Part shown: positions 1 through 7,392 of the stretch, piece after piece
Numbering within the stretch: position 1 is the first letter of the stretch
Layout of the letters: every line of letters starts with the position of its first letter
Assembly (NCBI GenBank): GCA_910577565.1
Contig: CAJTNJ010000015.1
Coordinates: forward strand, 1-25,844
Direction of reading: 5' to 3'
Origin: an uncultured Oscillospiraceae bacterium
GTDB taxonomy: Bacteria; Bacillota; Clostridia; Oscillospirales; Ruminococcaceae
DNA length: 25,844 nt
Made by a program: the position numbers and the translations under genes
The notes under the pieces: generated by a model
Seen by the model: the letters and a program-made list of their open reading frames with translations, nothing else
The model's database searches: none
Told to the model about the DNA's origin: nothing

Positions 1-440
1 TCGAAGTCAGTTTGTTACTTAAAATTTAATATCTTCTACTATAAAGGTCTTTTTTATACTGTCCGCACAATTTGGTGATGTTCATTGTTTAGTAGTAGTT
101 TTATTTTTTCACCCATTTATTTTTCGCACCGTGTAGTAAATCTAACTTTTTTGTTTGCGTTAAAGAGTTGATTATTTAAATATAGATCTAATTATACGGT
201 TAGGTATTTATCCATTACTTTTGCGAATATTAAAACGTGTTTCCTGCTTTTAAGAGCATATAAATGAATGCATTTTCTTAGTTTAAGATTTTAGTTTATT
301 TTAGTATGTACATTAATATGCCATAAGCTGGTTTATATTTTTTAAAGAGATTGTAAAGAAGGTCATGTAAAATAGCAAATTAAAAAGCGGTCAGTTTTTA
401 TATGCAACACTATTATTAAATTTGTATAATTTAAATATAG
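1..440. other. AT-rich non-coding stretch at the left edge
   Basis: No open frame of convincing length, RNA gene or recognisable element is seen here on either strand. The stretch is very AT-rich with scattered stop codons in all frames. It could hold decayed sequence or the promoter of a gene beyond the left edge, but nothing in it supports a specific call. Confidence 0.5.
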
Positions 441-485
441 ACAAGATCTTCCAACGGTTCAATATACGCCACCGGAAGATCTTGT
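441..485 (-). terminator. Hairpin terminator downstream of the superoxide dismutase gene
   Basis: A perfect 12-bp inverted repeat has the arm ACAAGATCTTCC at 441-452 and its complement at 474-485. The 21-nt loop lies 37 nt past the sod stop codon. The tail on the minus strand (CTATATTTAAATT) is only moderately T-rich. On the plus strand the tail is TTTATTTAA, so it may act in both directions. It is the most symmetrical structure near the gene end, so a transcription end is the best reading. Confidence 0.6.
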
Positions 486-521
486 TTATTTAATATGCTA
501 AAACGAAAATAATCTTGCATG

Positions 522-1166
522 TTATTTTAAAAGCTGTTTGCCGACTGAGAAATTATCTGATGCTTTTGATAGGTTAACAACACTAAACCAATCATCAATA
601 TAGTCAGCTCTTACGTTGTAGTGCTTTAGGTAGTAAGCGTGTTCCCAAACATCGATGCAGAATATGGGATGCATGTCAAGAGATATTGGGGTATCTTGAT
701 TAGCAGTTGTGATTATTTTCAATTCGCCATCTTTAGTTAAAACAAGCCAAGCGTATCCCGATCCAAAAACAGATAAAGCTTGCTTTTTGAACTCTTCTTT
801 AAATTTATCAAAACTTCCAAACGTTTCAGCTAATTTATCTTCAAACTCCGGTGAAATATTACCTTGTTCTTTGTTTGATGTTAAGTTATCGAAAAAGAAC
901 TCATGATTGTATACAGCGCCAGCATTTCGTTTTACGGGCACTTTGATTTCATCCGGAAGGAAAGATGAAAATTTTAATAGCTTTTCAAGTGTCCAATTTT
1001 GAAAATCTTTTTGATTTTCGAGAGCTTTGTTTAAATTGTCAACATAAGTTTTTAAGTGTCTATCATGGTGTATCTTCATTGTCAATTCGTCTATATATGG
1101 TTCCATTGCATTATAATCATACGGCAACGGAACCAAACTAAAAGGATAATGTTCATTAATATTCAT
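522..1166 (-). CDS. sodA: Superoxide dismutase, Mn-type (Fe/Mn family)
   Basis: The 214-residue product converts superoxide to oxygen and hydrogen peroxide in the cytoplasm. All four metal ligands of the Fe/Mn family are visible: H33 in IHHDRH, H88 in YNHEF, and D172 and H176 in DVWEHAYYLKH. The active-site glutamine is in the C-terminal domain (TTANQD), and the N-terminal position that carries Gln in Fe enzymes is Ala (RNAGAVYNH). Both point to manganese or cambialistic use rather than iron; the assignment is from family rules. There is no signal peptide. The start is ATG at 1166, preceded by AAGGAGAG (1173-1180). A hairpin follows the stop, so the gene is probably monocistronic. A SOD in what looks like a fermentative clostridium suggests exposure to oxygen. 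Confidence 0.93.
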   Translation of the reverse strand: MNINEHYPFSLVPLPYDYNAMEPYIDELTMKIHHDRHLKTYVDNLNKALENQKDFQNWTLEKLLKFSSFLPDEIKVPVKRNAGAVYNHEFFFDNLTSNKEQGNISPEFEDKLAETFGSFDKFKEEFKKQALSVFGSGYAWLVLTKDGELKIITTANQDTPISLDMHPIFCIDVWEHAYYLKHYNVRADYIDDWFSVVNLSKASDNFSVGKQLLK

Positions 1167-1398
1167 TTTTAACTCTCCTTTGCAATATTATTTTGATTTT
1201 TATGGTTTAACAATGTGTTATTTAACATTTTAAATTTACAGTATAATTTTTAATTTAAAATGAAATTTTATAAGTAAAAGTTTTTTTACTATTTTTATTA
1301 TAACCCAAGCAGTTAACATATATAAACAATATAATTTCTTTACTATTTAGTATATGGCATTTAGAGCTTAAATAGAACATATTTAAAGTTTAATTTGG

Positions 1399-2907
1399 TT
1401 AGTTTACATTTTGTATATCGCTGTTTCTTAAAATTACGTCGTGTGCACCGCCTTCAACTATAGAAGTTGATGAAACTACAGTTAGTTTTGCATTTTTCTG
1501 AAGCGACCGTATATTAAGTGCACCGCAGTTGCACATTGTAGATTTAACTTTGGCTAATGTTTGGTTAACGTTGCTTTGCAATCTGCCGGCATATGGCACA
1601 TAAGAATCTACACCTTCTTCAAATGAGAGCTTTTTGTTGCCACCCATATCATAACGCTGCCAGTTACGGGCGCGGTTGGAGCCTTCACCCCAATATTCTT
1701 TCATATAGTTGCCGCCAATTGTAATTTTATTTGTTGGGCTTTCGTCAAATCTTGCAAAGTAGCGACCCAGCATAACAAAATCAGCACCCATGGCAAGAGC
1801 AAGTGTAATGTGATAATCATATACTATTCCACCATCAGAACAAATTGGGATATAAATTCCTGTCTCTTTGAAATAAGCATCTCGTTCTTGAGCAACTTCA
1901 ATTAAAGCAGAAGCTTGTCCACGACCAATGCCTTTGGTTTCTCTTGTTATGCATATAGATCCTCCGCCGATGCCCACTTTAATAAAGTCTGCACCTGCGT
2001 TCGCTAAAAACCTGAAGCCCTCACGATCCACAACATTGCCAGCACCAATTTTAACGTTGTTGCCATATTTTTGTCTTACATAGTCAATGGTTATTTTTTG
2101 CCATTCGGTGTAACCCTCAGATGAGTCTATGCAAAGAATATCTGCGCCTGCGTCTACCAAAGCGGGGATGCGGTCTTTAAAATCATGTGTATTTATACCC
2201 GCTCCAACAACATAACGTTTTGAATTGTCCAGCAACTCATAAGGATTGTTTTTGTGGGAGTCATAATCTTTTCTAAAAACCAAATAACAAAGGTTTTGAT
2301 TGTCGTCAATTACTGGCATAGAATTGAGTTTGTTATCCCAAATTATGTCATTAGCTTCAGAAAGAGATAGACCTTTTCTTCCATAAACCAGCTTATCAAA
2401 AGGGGTCATAAAATCACGGACTTTTGTGTCGAGTGACATTCTACTTATTCTATAATCGCGGCTTGTAACTATGCCAAGAAGTTTGCCGTTTGATGTGCCG
2501 TCATGAGTTACGGGCATGGTAGAGTGAGATGTGGTTTCTTTTAATTTTAGTACATCTTTCAAAGTGTTATCGGGAGTGATATTGCTATCGCTTTTTACAA
2601 AGCCAGCTTTAAAATTCTTCGCTCGTCGAACCATAGCAGCTTGATCTTCGATTGATTGAGAACAATATATAAATGAGATACCGCCTTCGCGAGCAAGAGC
2701 TACTGCCAGGGTATCGTTGGAAACCGATTGCATTATGGCAGAAACTAGAGGAATGTTAATAGATATTTTAGGTTTGTCACCTTTTTTAAATTTTGTAATG
2801 GGAGTGACAAGCGAGACGTTGTTTGGTGTGCACTCCTTAGAAGAATAGTTTGGGACAAGTAAATATTCGCTGAAAGTTCTTGAATGTTCTTTATAATAAA
2901 ACGCCAT
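1399..2907 (-). CDS. guaB: Inosine-5'-monophosphate dehydrogenase
   Basis: The enzyme oxidises IMP to XMP with NAD+, the committed step to guanine nucleotides. The 502-residue chain has an N-terminal barrel half, a CBS-pair insertion at about residues 103-220, then the catalytic half. The catalytic cysteine is C319 in GGGSICITR, the NAD-side aspartate is D261 in CIDSSEG, and the flap dyad is R418-Y419 in NWQRYD. These numbers match those I recall for the Tritrichomonas foetus enzyme, and the loop reads GIGGGSIC rather than the GIGPGSIC of common bacterial GuaB. The C-terminal signature SIVEGGAHDV is also of the T. foetus type. The start is ATG at 2907 with GGAGGA at 2912-2917, under a consensus promoter. 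It points the same way as sod, but a 232-bp gap separates them. Confidence 0.96.
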   Translation of the reverse strand: MAFYYKEHSRTFSEYLLVPNYSSKECTPNNVSLVTPITKFKKGDKPKISINIPLVSAIMQSVSNDTLAVALAREGGISFIYCSQSIEDQAAMVRRAKNFKAGFVKSDSNITPDNTLKDVLKLKETTSHSTMPVTHDGTSNGKLLGIVTSRDYRISRMSLDTKVRDFMTPFDKLVYGRKGLSLSEANDIIWDNKLNSMPVIDDNQNLCYLVFRKDYDSHKNNPYELLDNSKRYVVGAGINTHDFKDRIPALVDAGADILCIDSSEGYTEWQKITIDYVRQKYGNNVKIGAGNVVDREGFRFLANAGADFIKVGIGGGSICITRETKGIGRGQASALIEVAQERDAYFKETGIYIPICSDGGIVYDYHITLALAMGADFVMLGRYFARFDESPTNKITIGGNYMKEYWGEGSNRARNWQRYDMGGNKKLSFEEGVDSYVPYAGRLQSNVNQTLAKVKSTMCNCGALNIRSLQKNAKLTVVSSTSIVEGGAHDVILRNSDIQNVN

Positions 2908-2944
2908 ATAGTCCTCCGTTCAAAATTAGACAAATATATCATAT

Positions 2945-2973
2945 ATTATAATATTTTGCCATTTATATGTCAA
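2945..2973 (-). promoter_or_regulatory. Consensus sigma-A promoter of guaB
   Basis: On the minus strand, TTGACA (2968-2973) and TATAAT (2945-2950) are separated by exactly 17 bp. Both hexamers match consensus perfectly. The expected start of transcription near 2938 gives a leader of about 30 nt that contains the GGAGGA ribosome site. No attenuator or riboswitch fits in so short a leader, so expression is probably strong and constitutive. Confidence 0.9.
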
Positions 2974-3198
2974 TAAAATTGGAGTTGTAAAGATCTCGTT
3001 TCATAAAACAGAGGATAGAAATTAAAAATGGAATTATAAAATTTAGTAAACGTTGTTTTTATGTATTTAATGTGTAGAAGGAATTGTGGGAAATAATTAT
3101 TTTAGAACAATAACAGAATGCATAACGAAATTAAAATAGTTTATATGAACATTTTGTTGATTTCATAAAAAATTCATGATTTGTTTACATAGTATATA
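2974..3198. other. AT-rich intergenic stretch between guaB and the first GLUG cassette
   Basis: This is the divergent spacer between guaB (-) and the GLUG array (+). No open frame, hairpin or RNA gene of note is seen. It does not resemble the other two inter-cassette spacers except for its last ~30 bases (TTTGTTTACATAGTATATATT), which belong to the conserved cassette leader. Confidence 0.5.
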
Positions 3199-3227
3199 TT
3201 GATTTATTGATGAATTTTTAATATTAT
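3199..3227 (+). promoter_or_regulatory. Promoter of GLUG cassette 1
   Basis: The -35 TTGATT (3199-3204) and -10 TATTAT (3222-3227) are 17 bp apart. The same two hexamers with the same spacing occur before the second and third GLUG genes, although the spacer sequence of the second differs. That conservation makes the call stronger than any single match would. The predicted leader is about 40 nt. Confidence 0.8.
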
Positions 3228-3272
3228 ATATGTGTGATTTTAATTTTAAATTTGAAAGGAGATATTTCTAAA

Positions 3273-4553
3273 ATGAATATAAAAAGAATATTATCAGGAA
3301 TTTTAACCACATGTGTATTAAGTGCAAGCTTTCTTTCAGCGCTTCCAGTTAGTGCCCAAACTACCACAGAAGTTGCTCATAGTCAAGTTGTGGCAGAACA
3401 ACAAAATAATGTACAAATAGCTGGGAGTTCCACCAACGAGTTCGTAATAAACAACAAAAAAGATTTTTCTAAGTTTATGACAACACCAAAATATTGGGAA
3501 AGCGATTATAAAATCAAGTTGAATTGTGGTATAAGCTGGATATTTTTTAAAAAATTTAACCCAATAGAAGATTTTAAAGGTGATTTTGATGGAGGTGGAC
3601 ATACTATAAAATATGTTATGCTTAAATGTTTTGTTAAAAACAATCACGGAACTATATCGAGACTTAATTTTCAAAAAAGTAAATTATTAAGTACCGAATG
3701 TGGATTTGTAGAAAATAATTATGGAACTATATCTGAATGTACATCAAACGGTGCAAAGTGCGTATTTGGTTTGAGTGTAAAAGGAGAAAATGACGTAGGT
3801 GGATTTGTAAAATACAATCAAGGAGTAATAACTAACTGCACAGCAATAGGAGATGTACATGGGAGTAATAGCTTAGGTGGATTTGTAGGATTTAACAGCG
3901 GGAAAATAAATAATTGTAAAGCAGAAGGGAATGTAACAGCATGTTCGTATGAACATATGTGTATTGTATATTGGTGGGCAGGTGGATTTGCAGGAAAGAA
4001 CGCAGGGGAAATAACTAACTGTACTGCAACAGGAAATGTAAATGGAGAAATTATAGGTGGATTTGTAGGAGTTAATTACGGGAAAATAACTAACTGTATT
4101 GCAAAAGGGAAAGTAATAGGAGATTATGATATACCAATTAGATTTGCAGGACAGAAAGCAGGTGGATTTGCAGGAAAGAACGAAGGATCAATAACTAACT
4201 GCTCTGCAACAGGAAATGTAACTGGGGCTAAATATTATTTAGGAGGATTTGTAGGAGATAATAGAGGAACAATAACTAACTGCACAGCAATAGGAAAAGT
4301 AACAGGAAAAGAAAAAACAATGAGTTATTATACAGGTGGATTTGCAGGAGGGAACGAAGGATCAATAACTAACTGCACATCAACAGGAAATATAACAGGA
4401 AATAGCATTGTAGGAGGATTTGTGGGTTATAATGAAAACGAAGGAATAATAACTAACTGTAAGGCGATAGGAAATGTAAATGGTAAAAACATAAGCTTAG
4501 ATAGTTTTGCAGGGAGAAACGAAGGAAAGATAGAAGATTGTAAAATAGCTTAA
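3273..4553 (+). CDS. Secreted GLUG-repeat protein, paralogue 1 (longest)
   Basis: The product is a 426-residue exported protein of unknown function. The true start is the ATG at 3273, which follows GAAAGGAG (3255-3262) and begins a classic signal peptide: MNIKR, a hydrophobic core, and likely cleavage after PVSA (about residue 28). A ~75-residue N-terminal domain containing FDGGGHTI follows. About nine GLUG units come next, of the form GGFVGxNxGxITNCTAxGxVxG, and a shared C-terminal cap ends DCKIA. The GLUG family (Pfam PF07581) is known from surface and secreted proteins; a right-handed beta-helix is the expected fold. Almost every unit has one Cys at the same place (TNC), giving a cysteine ladder. 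Unit 3 carries an inserted loop with a C-x5-C pair. No LPXTG or other anchor is seen, so it may be released or held non-covalently. Confidence 0.9.
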   Translation: MNIKRILSGILTTCVLSASFLSALPVSAQTTTEVAHSQVVAEQQNNVQIAGSSTNEFVINNKKDFSKFMTTPKYWESDYKIKLNCGISWIFFKKFNPIEDFKGDFDGGGHTIKYVMLKCFVKNNHGTISRLNFQKSKLLSTECGFVENNYGTISECTSNGAKCVFGLSVKGENDVGGFVKYNQGVITNCTAIGDVHGSNSLGGFVGFNSGKINNCKAEGNVTACSYEHMCIVYWWAGGFAGKNAGEITNCTATGNVNGEIIGGFVGVNYGKITNCIAKGKVIGDYDIPIRFAGQKAGGFAGKNEGSITNCSATGNVTGAKYYLGGFVGDNRGTITNCTAIGKVTGKEKTMSYYTGGFAGGNEGSITNCTSTGNITGNSIVGGFVGYNENEGIITNCKAIGNVNGKNISLDSFAGRNEGKIEDCKIA

Positions 4554-4575
4554 ATTTATATAAAGTTATATTGAT

Positions 4576-4610
4576 AATGAAGACATTGTAAAGTTTACAA
4601 TATCTTCATT
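4576..4610 (+). terminator. Terminator hairpin of GLUG cassette 1
   Basis: A 17-bp inverted repeat (arms 4576-4592 and 4594-4610) has a single C/A mismatch and almost no loop. It is followed by TATTTGTT. The same hairpin recurs as a perfect repeat after GLUG gene 2, so it was duplicated with the gene. Confidence 0.75.
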
Positions 4611-4630
4611 ATTTGTTAACATAATATATA

Positions 4631-4659
4631 TTGCTTTATTGTAGGTTATGTAATATTAT
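4631..4659 (+). promoter_or_regulatory. Promoter of GLUG cassette 2
   Basis: TTGCTT (4631-4636) and TATTAT (4654-4659) are spaced by 17 bp. The spacer bases differ from those of cassettes 1 and 3, but the hexamers and spacing are kept. This argues for selection on promoter function. Confidence 0.78.
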
Positions 4660-4704
4660 ATATATATATTTTAAATGTTAATTTTGAAAGGGGATATTTC
4701 TAAA

Positions 4705-5790
4705 ATGAATATAAAAAGAATATTATCAGGAATTTTAACCACATGTGTATTAAGCGCAAGCTTTCTATCAGCGCTTCCAGTAAGTGCGCAAACTACCACA
4801 AAAGGCGCTTATACTCAAGTTGCAGCAGAGCAACAAAATAATTTACAAACAGCTGATAGTTCCACCAACGAGTTTGTAATAAACAACAAAAAAGATTTTT
4901 CTAAGTTTATGACAACACCAGAATATTGGGAAAGCAATTATAAAATTATGTTAGCTTGTAATATAGATATGCAAGATGAAGTGTTTGATTCAATAGAAAT
5001 TTTTAATGGACAAATTGATGGATGTGGGCATGCTGTAAACAATCTTTCGTTTAGATATTTTGTTGAAAACAATCATGGAACAATATCAAACATTAAGTTT
5101 AATGGCGGCAAATTGGCTGGTGGTAATGTGTGTGGATTAGTTTTAAATAATGAAGAAGATGGTGTGATAGATAGCTGTTTAATGGGTATGAATAATGAAA
5201 ATGCAAATATTAAAGCAGGATTTGTTTGGGAAAATAGAGGTAAAATAATAAACAGCGAAACTACTTTATCAGTTGAAAGCGGAAATGATTATGTAGGCGG
5301 TTTTGTTAGTAAAAACTATGGTACTATAGAAAATTGCGTTGCAAAAGGGTTTGTAGAAGGCAAAGAACGTTTTGTAGGAGGATTTGTAGGACTCAATAAT
5401 GGAATAATCACTAACTGCACATCAACAGGTAATGTAAATGGGGGAAAAAGTTACATAGGAGGATTTGTTGGTGATAACGGTGATGAAGAAGGAAAAGGCA
5501 TAATAATCAATTGCACAGCCGCAGGAGATGTAAAAGGCGATATATATACAGGTGGATTTGTAGGCAAGAATGAATATGGAAATATATCTGGCTGTATTGC
5601 AAAAGGAGACGTACATAAAAGAATTTGTGCTTTAGGATATGAAGGATTTTGTTTAGGTGGATTTGCAGGATATAATTATGGAATAATAAAAGAATGTATA
5701 ACAAACGCGAAAGTAAATGGTAAGAAGATAAATTTAAATAATTTTGCAGGGAGAAACGAAGGAAAGATAGAAGATTGTAAAATAGCTTAA
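4705..5790 (+). CDS. Secreted GLUG-repeat protein, paralogue 2 (diverged)
   Basis: The product is a 361-residue exported protein with the same signal peptide as its neighbours; start ATG at 4705 with GAAAGGGG upstream. The first ~75 residues match paralogues 1 and 3. The next block differs (SIEIFNGQIDGCGHAV instead of DFKGDFDGGGHTI), so the gene is a mosaic. About six to seven GLUG units follow, then the common cap NNFAGRNEGKIEDCKIA. Unit 5 contains an inserted loop with a C-x7-C pair, comparable to the Cys-pair loop of paralogue 1 but of different sequence. Function is unknown. An adhesin or matrix role is plausible from the family but not shown by the sequence. Confidence 0.9.
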   Translation: MNIKRILSGILTTCVLSASFLSALPVSAQTTTKGAYTQVAAEQQNNLQTADSSTNEFVINNKKDFSKFMTTPEYWESNYKIMLACNIDMQDEVFDSIEIFNGQIDGCGHAVNNLSFRYFVENNHGTISNIKFNGGKLAGGNVCGLVLNNEEDGVIDSCLMGMNNENANIKAGFVWENRGKIINSETTLSVESGNDYVGGFVSKNYGTIENCVAKGFVEGKERFVGGFVGLNNGIITNCTSTGNVNGGKSYIGGFVGDNGDEEGKGIIINCTAAGDVKGDIYTGGFVGKNEYGNISGCIAKGDVHKRICALGYEGFCLGGFAGYNYGIIKECITNAKVNGKKINLNNFAGRNEGKIEDCKIA

Positions 5791-5812
5791 ATTTATATAA
5801 AGTTATATTGAT

Positions 5813-5847
5813 AATGAAGATATTGTAAAGTTTACAATATCTTCATT
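5813..5847 (+). terminator. Terminator hairpin of GLUG cassette 2
   Basis: A perfect 17-bp inverted repeat has arms at 5813-5829 and 5831-5847 with a one-base centre. It is near-identical to the hairpin after GLUG gene 1 and is followed by ATTTGTTT. It separates cassette 2 from the promoter of cassette 3, only about 20 bp downstream. Confidence 0.8.
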
Positions 5848-5867
5848 ATTTGTTTACACAGTATATA

Positions 5868-5896
5868 TTGATTTATTGATGAATTTTTAATATTAT
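5868..5896 (+). promoter_or_regulatory. Promoter of GLUG cassette 3
   Basis: TTGATT (5868-5873) and TATTAT (5891-5896) have a 17-bp spacer identical to that of cassette 1. The whole leader from about 5850 to the start codon differs from that of cassette 1 at only a few bases, indicating recent duplication or gene conversion between cassettes 1 and 3. Confidence 0.8.
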
Positions 5897-5941
5897 ATAT
5901 GTGTGATTTTTATTTTAAATTTGAAAGGAGATATTTCTAAA

Positions 5942-6817
5942 ATGAATATAAAAAGAATATTATCAGGAATTTTAACCACATGTGTATTAAGTGCAAGCTT
6001 TCTTTCAGCGCTTCCAGTTAGTGCCCAAACTACCACAGAAGGTGCTCATACTCAAGTCGCAGCAGAGCAACAAAATAATTTGCAAACAGCTGATAGTTCC
6101 ACCAACGAGTTCGTAATAAACAACAAAAAAGATTTTTCTAAGTTTATGACAACATCAAAATATTGGGGAAGCAATTATAAAATTAAGTTAAATTGTGATA
6201 TAAGCTGGATATTTTTTAAAAAATTTAATCCAATAGAAGATTTTAAAGGTGATTTTGATGGAGGCGGACATACTATAAAATATGTTATGCTTAGATGTTT
6301 TGTTAAAAACAATCACGGAACTATATCGAGACTTAATTTTCAAAAAAGTAAATTATTAAGTAGCGAATGTGGATTTGTAGAAAATAATTATGGAACAATA
6401 TCTGAATGTACATCAAACGGTAATGTAAAAGGAGGAAATAACGTAGGAGGATTTGTAGATTATAACGACGGAAAAATAACTAACTGTATTGCAAAAGGGA
6501 AAGTAACAGGAAAATACGGTGTAGGTGGATTTGTTGGAATTAATTATGCTGATGGAACAATAACTAATTGTTCTTCAAAAGGAAGTGTATATGGATTAGG
6601 TTTAGGAGGATTTGTAGGAAATAATAGAGGGACAATAACTAACTGCGCAGCAACAGGAGATGTAACAGGTAATGATCATATAGGAGGATTTGTAGGAAAT
6701 AATAGTGGAACAATAACTAACTGCACAGCAATAGGAAATATAAATGGTGAAAAAATAAGTTTAGATAGTTTTGCGGGAAAAAACGAAGGAAAGATAGAAG
6801 ATTGTAAAATAGTTTAA
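5942..6817 (+). CDS. Secreted GLUG-repeat protein, paralogue 3 (shortest)
   Basis: The product is a 291-residue exported protein; start ATG at 5942 after GAAAGGAG. The first ~170 residues (signal peptide, N-terminal domain and first GLUG unit) are nearly identical to paralogue 1. It then has only about four further units before the cap DSFAGKNEGKIEDCKIV, and no inserted Cys-pair loop. The conserved TNC cysteine is kept in most units. The difference from paralogue 1 is therefore mostly repeat number, as expected from recombination or slippage between repeats that share runs such as GGATTTGTAGGA and ATAACTAACTG. Function is unknown. Confidence 0.9.
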   Translation: MNIKRILSGILTTCVLSASFLSALPVSAQTTTEGAHTQVAAEQQNNLQTADSSTNEFVINNKKDFSKFMTTSKYWGSNYKIKLNCDISWIFFKKFNPIEDFKGDFDGGGHTIKYVMLRCFVKNNHGTISRLNFQKSKLLSSECGFVENNYGTISECTSNGNVKGGNNVGGFVDYNDGKITNCIAKGKVTGKYGVGGFVGINYADGTITNCSSKGSVYGLGLGGFVGNNRGTITNCAATGDVTGNDHIGGFVGNNSGTITNCTAIGNINGEKISLDSFAGKNEGKIEDCKIV

Positions 6818-6835
6818 ATAAAAATCTATTATAAA

Positions 6836-6872
6836 AATGAATATATTGTAATCTTTATACAATATATTCATT
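6836..6872 (+). terminator. Bidirectional terminator after the GLUG array
   Basis: A perfect 15-bp inverted repeat (6836-6850 and 6858-6872) with a 7-nt loop is followed by TTTTATTTAAA on the plus strand. On the minus strand the tail is also T-rich, so it can also end transcription from the converging pduL pair. It is related to, but not identical with, the hairpins after cassettes 1 and 2. Confidence 0.82.
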
Positions 6873-7030
6873 TTTATTTAAATACTTCTATATTTAGTTA
6901 TAAAAACAATAAACTAAGTGTACATTATATACCTTTAATTTATGTATTAGAGGTTAGTTTATTAGTATTTATAAGTTTTTATATTCACATATGATATACT
7001 TGTTGTATAATTTGTGTTTATTATTATAGT

Positions 7031-7318
7031 TTAAGATTGTTTAATATAGCGTTCGATCCAAACATCGGCAATATCAAGTGCATCGAACAAACCATTTCTA
7101 ACGCTGTGTTTTAAAACCATGTCTTGAGGTGGAGTTTCTGGATCAGTAGAAATAAGCTGAACTTGAATTTTGTCACTAATTAAAAGATCATCTAACTTAT
7201 GGCTGGTTTGAACAGTTAGCATTGCTACCACATCTTCGTACATATTTCCATAGTATATTACATTATTTTTTCTTACCAACGGTTTATTTTTATATGAAAA
7301 AAAATTGGATTTAGTCAT
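7031..7318 (-). CDS. Small conserved protein of unknown function next to pduL
   Basis: This is a 95-residue soluble protein starting MTKSNFFSYKNKPLVR, with no signal peptide or membrane segment. Two starts are possible: ATG at 7318 or TTG at 7324, both behind AAGGAG (7331-7336). ATG is preferred, though its spacing (about 12 nt) is long. Motifs VQLISTDP and ALDIADVWIERY are clear. From memory, similar short proteins (SNFF.YKGKPLVR ... YYGNM ... VQLISTDP) occur in Oscillospiraceae as hypotheticals; I know no function. It lies about 75 bp downstream of the PduL gene on the same strand and could share its transcript, but that spacing does not prove a functional link. Confidence 0.8.
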   Translation of the reverse strand: MTKSNFFSYKNKPLVRKNNVIYYGNMYEDVVAMLTVQTSHKLDDLLISDKIQVQLISTDPETPPQDMVLKHSVRNGLFDALDIADVWIERYIKQS

Positions 7319-7392
7319 TTTCAAATTTGCTCCTTTTAATAATTTATAAATTTGTTTAGTATATGTAAAATAAGTAATAATTTAAAACATTA

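Noticed and set aside
3234..3272. Upstream in-frame GTG start for the first GLUG protein (and similar ones for paralogues 2 and 3)
   Set aside because: The extension covers the ribosome site and hides the signal peptide. The ATG after GAAAGGAG fits all three genes.
5422..5704. Minus-strand open frames inside the GLUG genes and other housekeeping genes
   Set aside because: They are shadows of the real coding strand, have no ribosome sites and have low-complexity composition.
3800..6780. Regularly spaced DNA repeats in the GLUG genes that look array-like
   Set aside because: They are in-frame protein repeats of about 75-100 bp with variable spacing and coding constraint, not CRISPR repeats and spacers. 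There are no cas genes.
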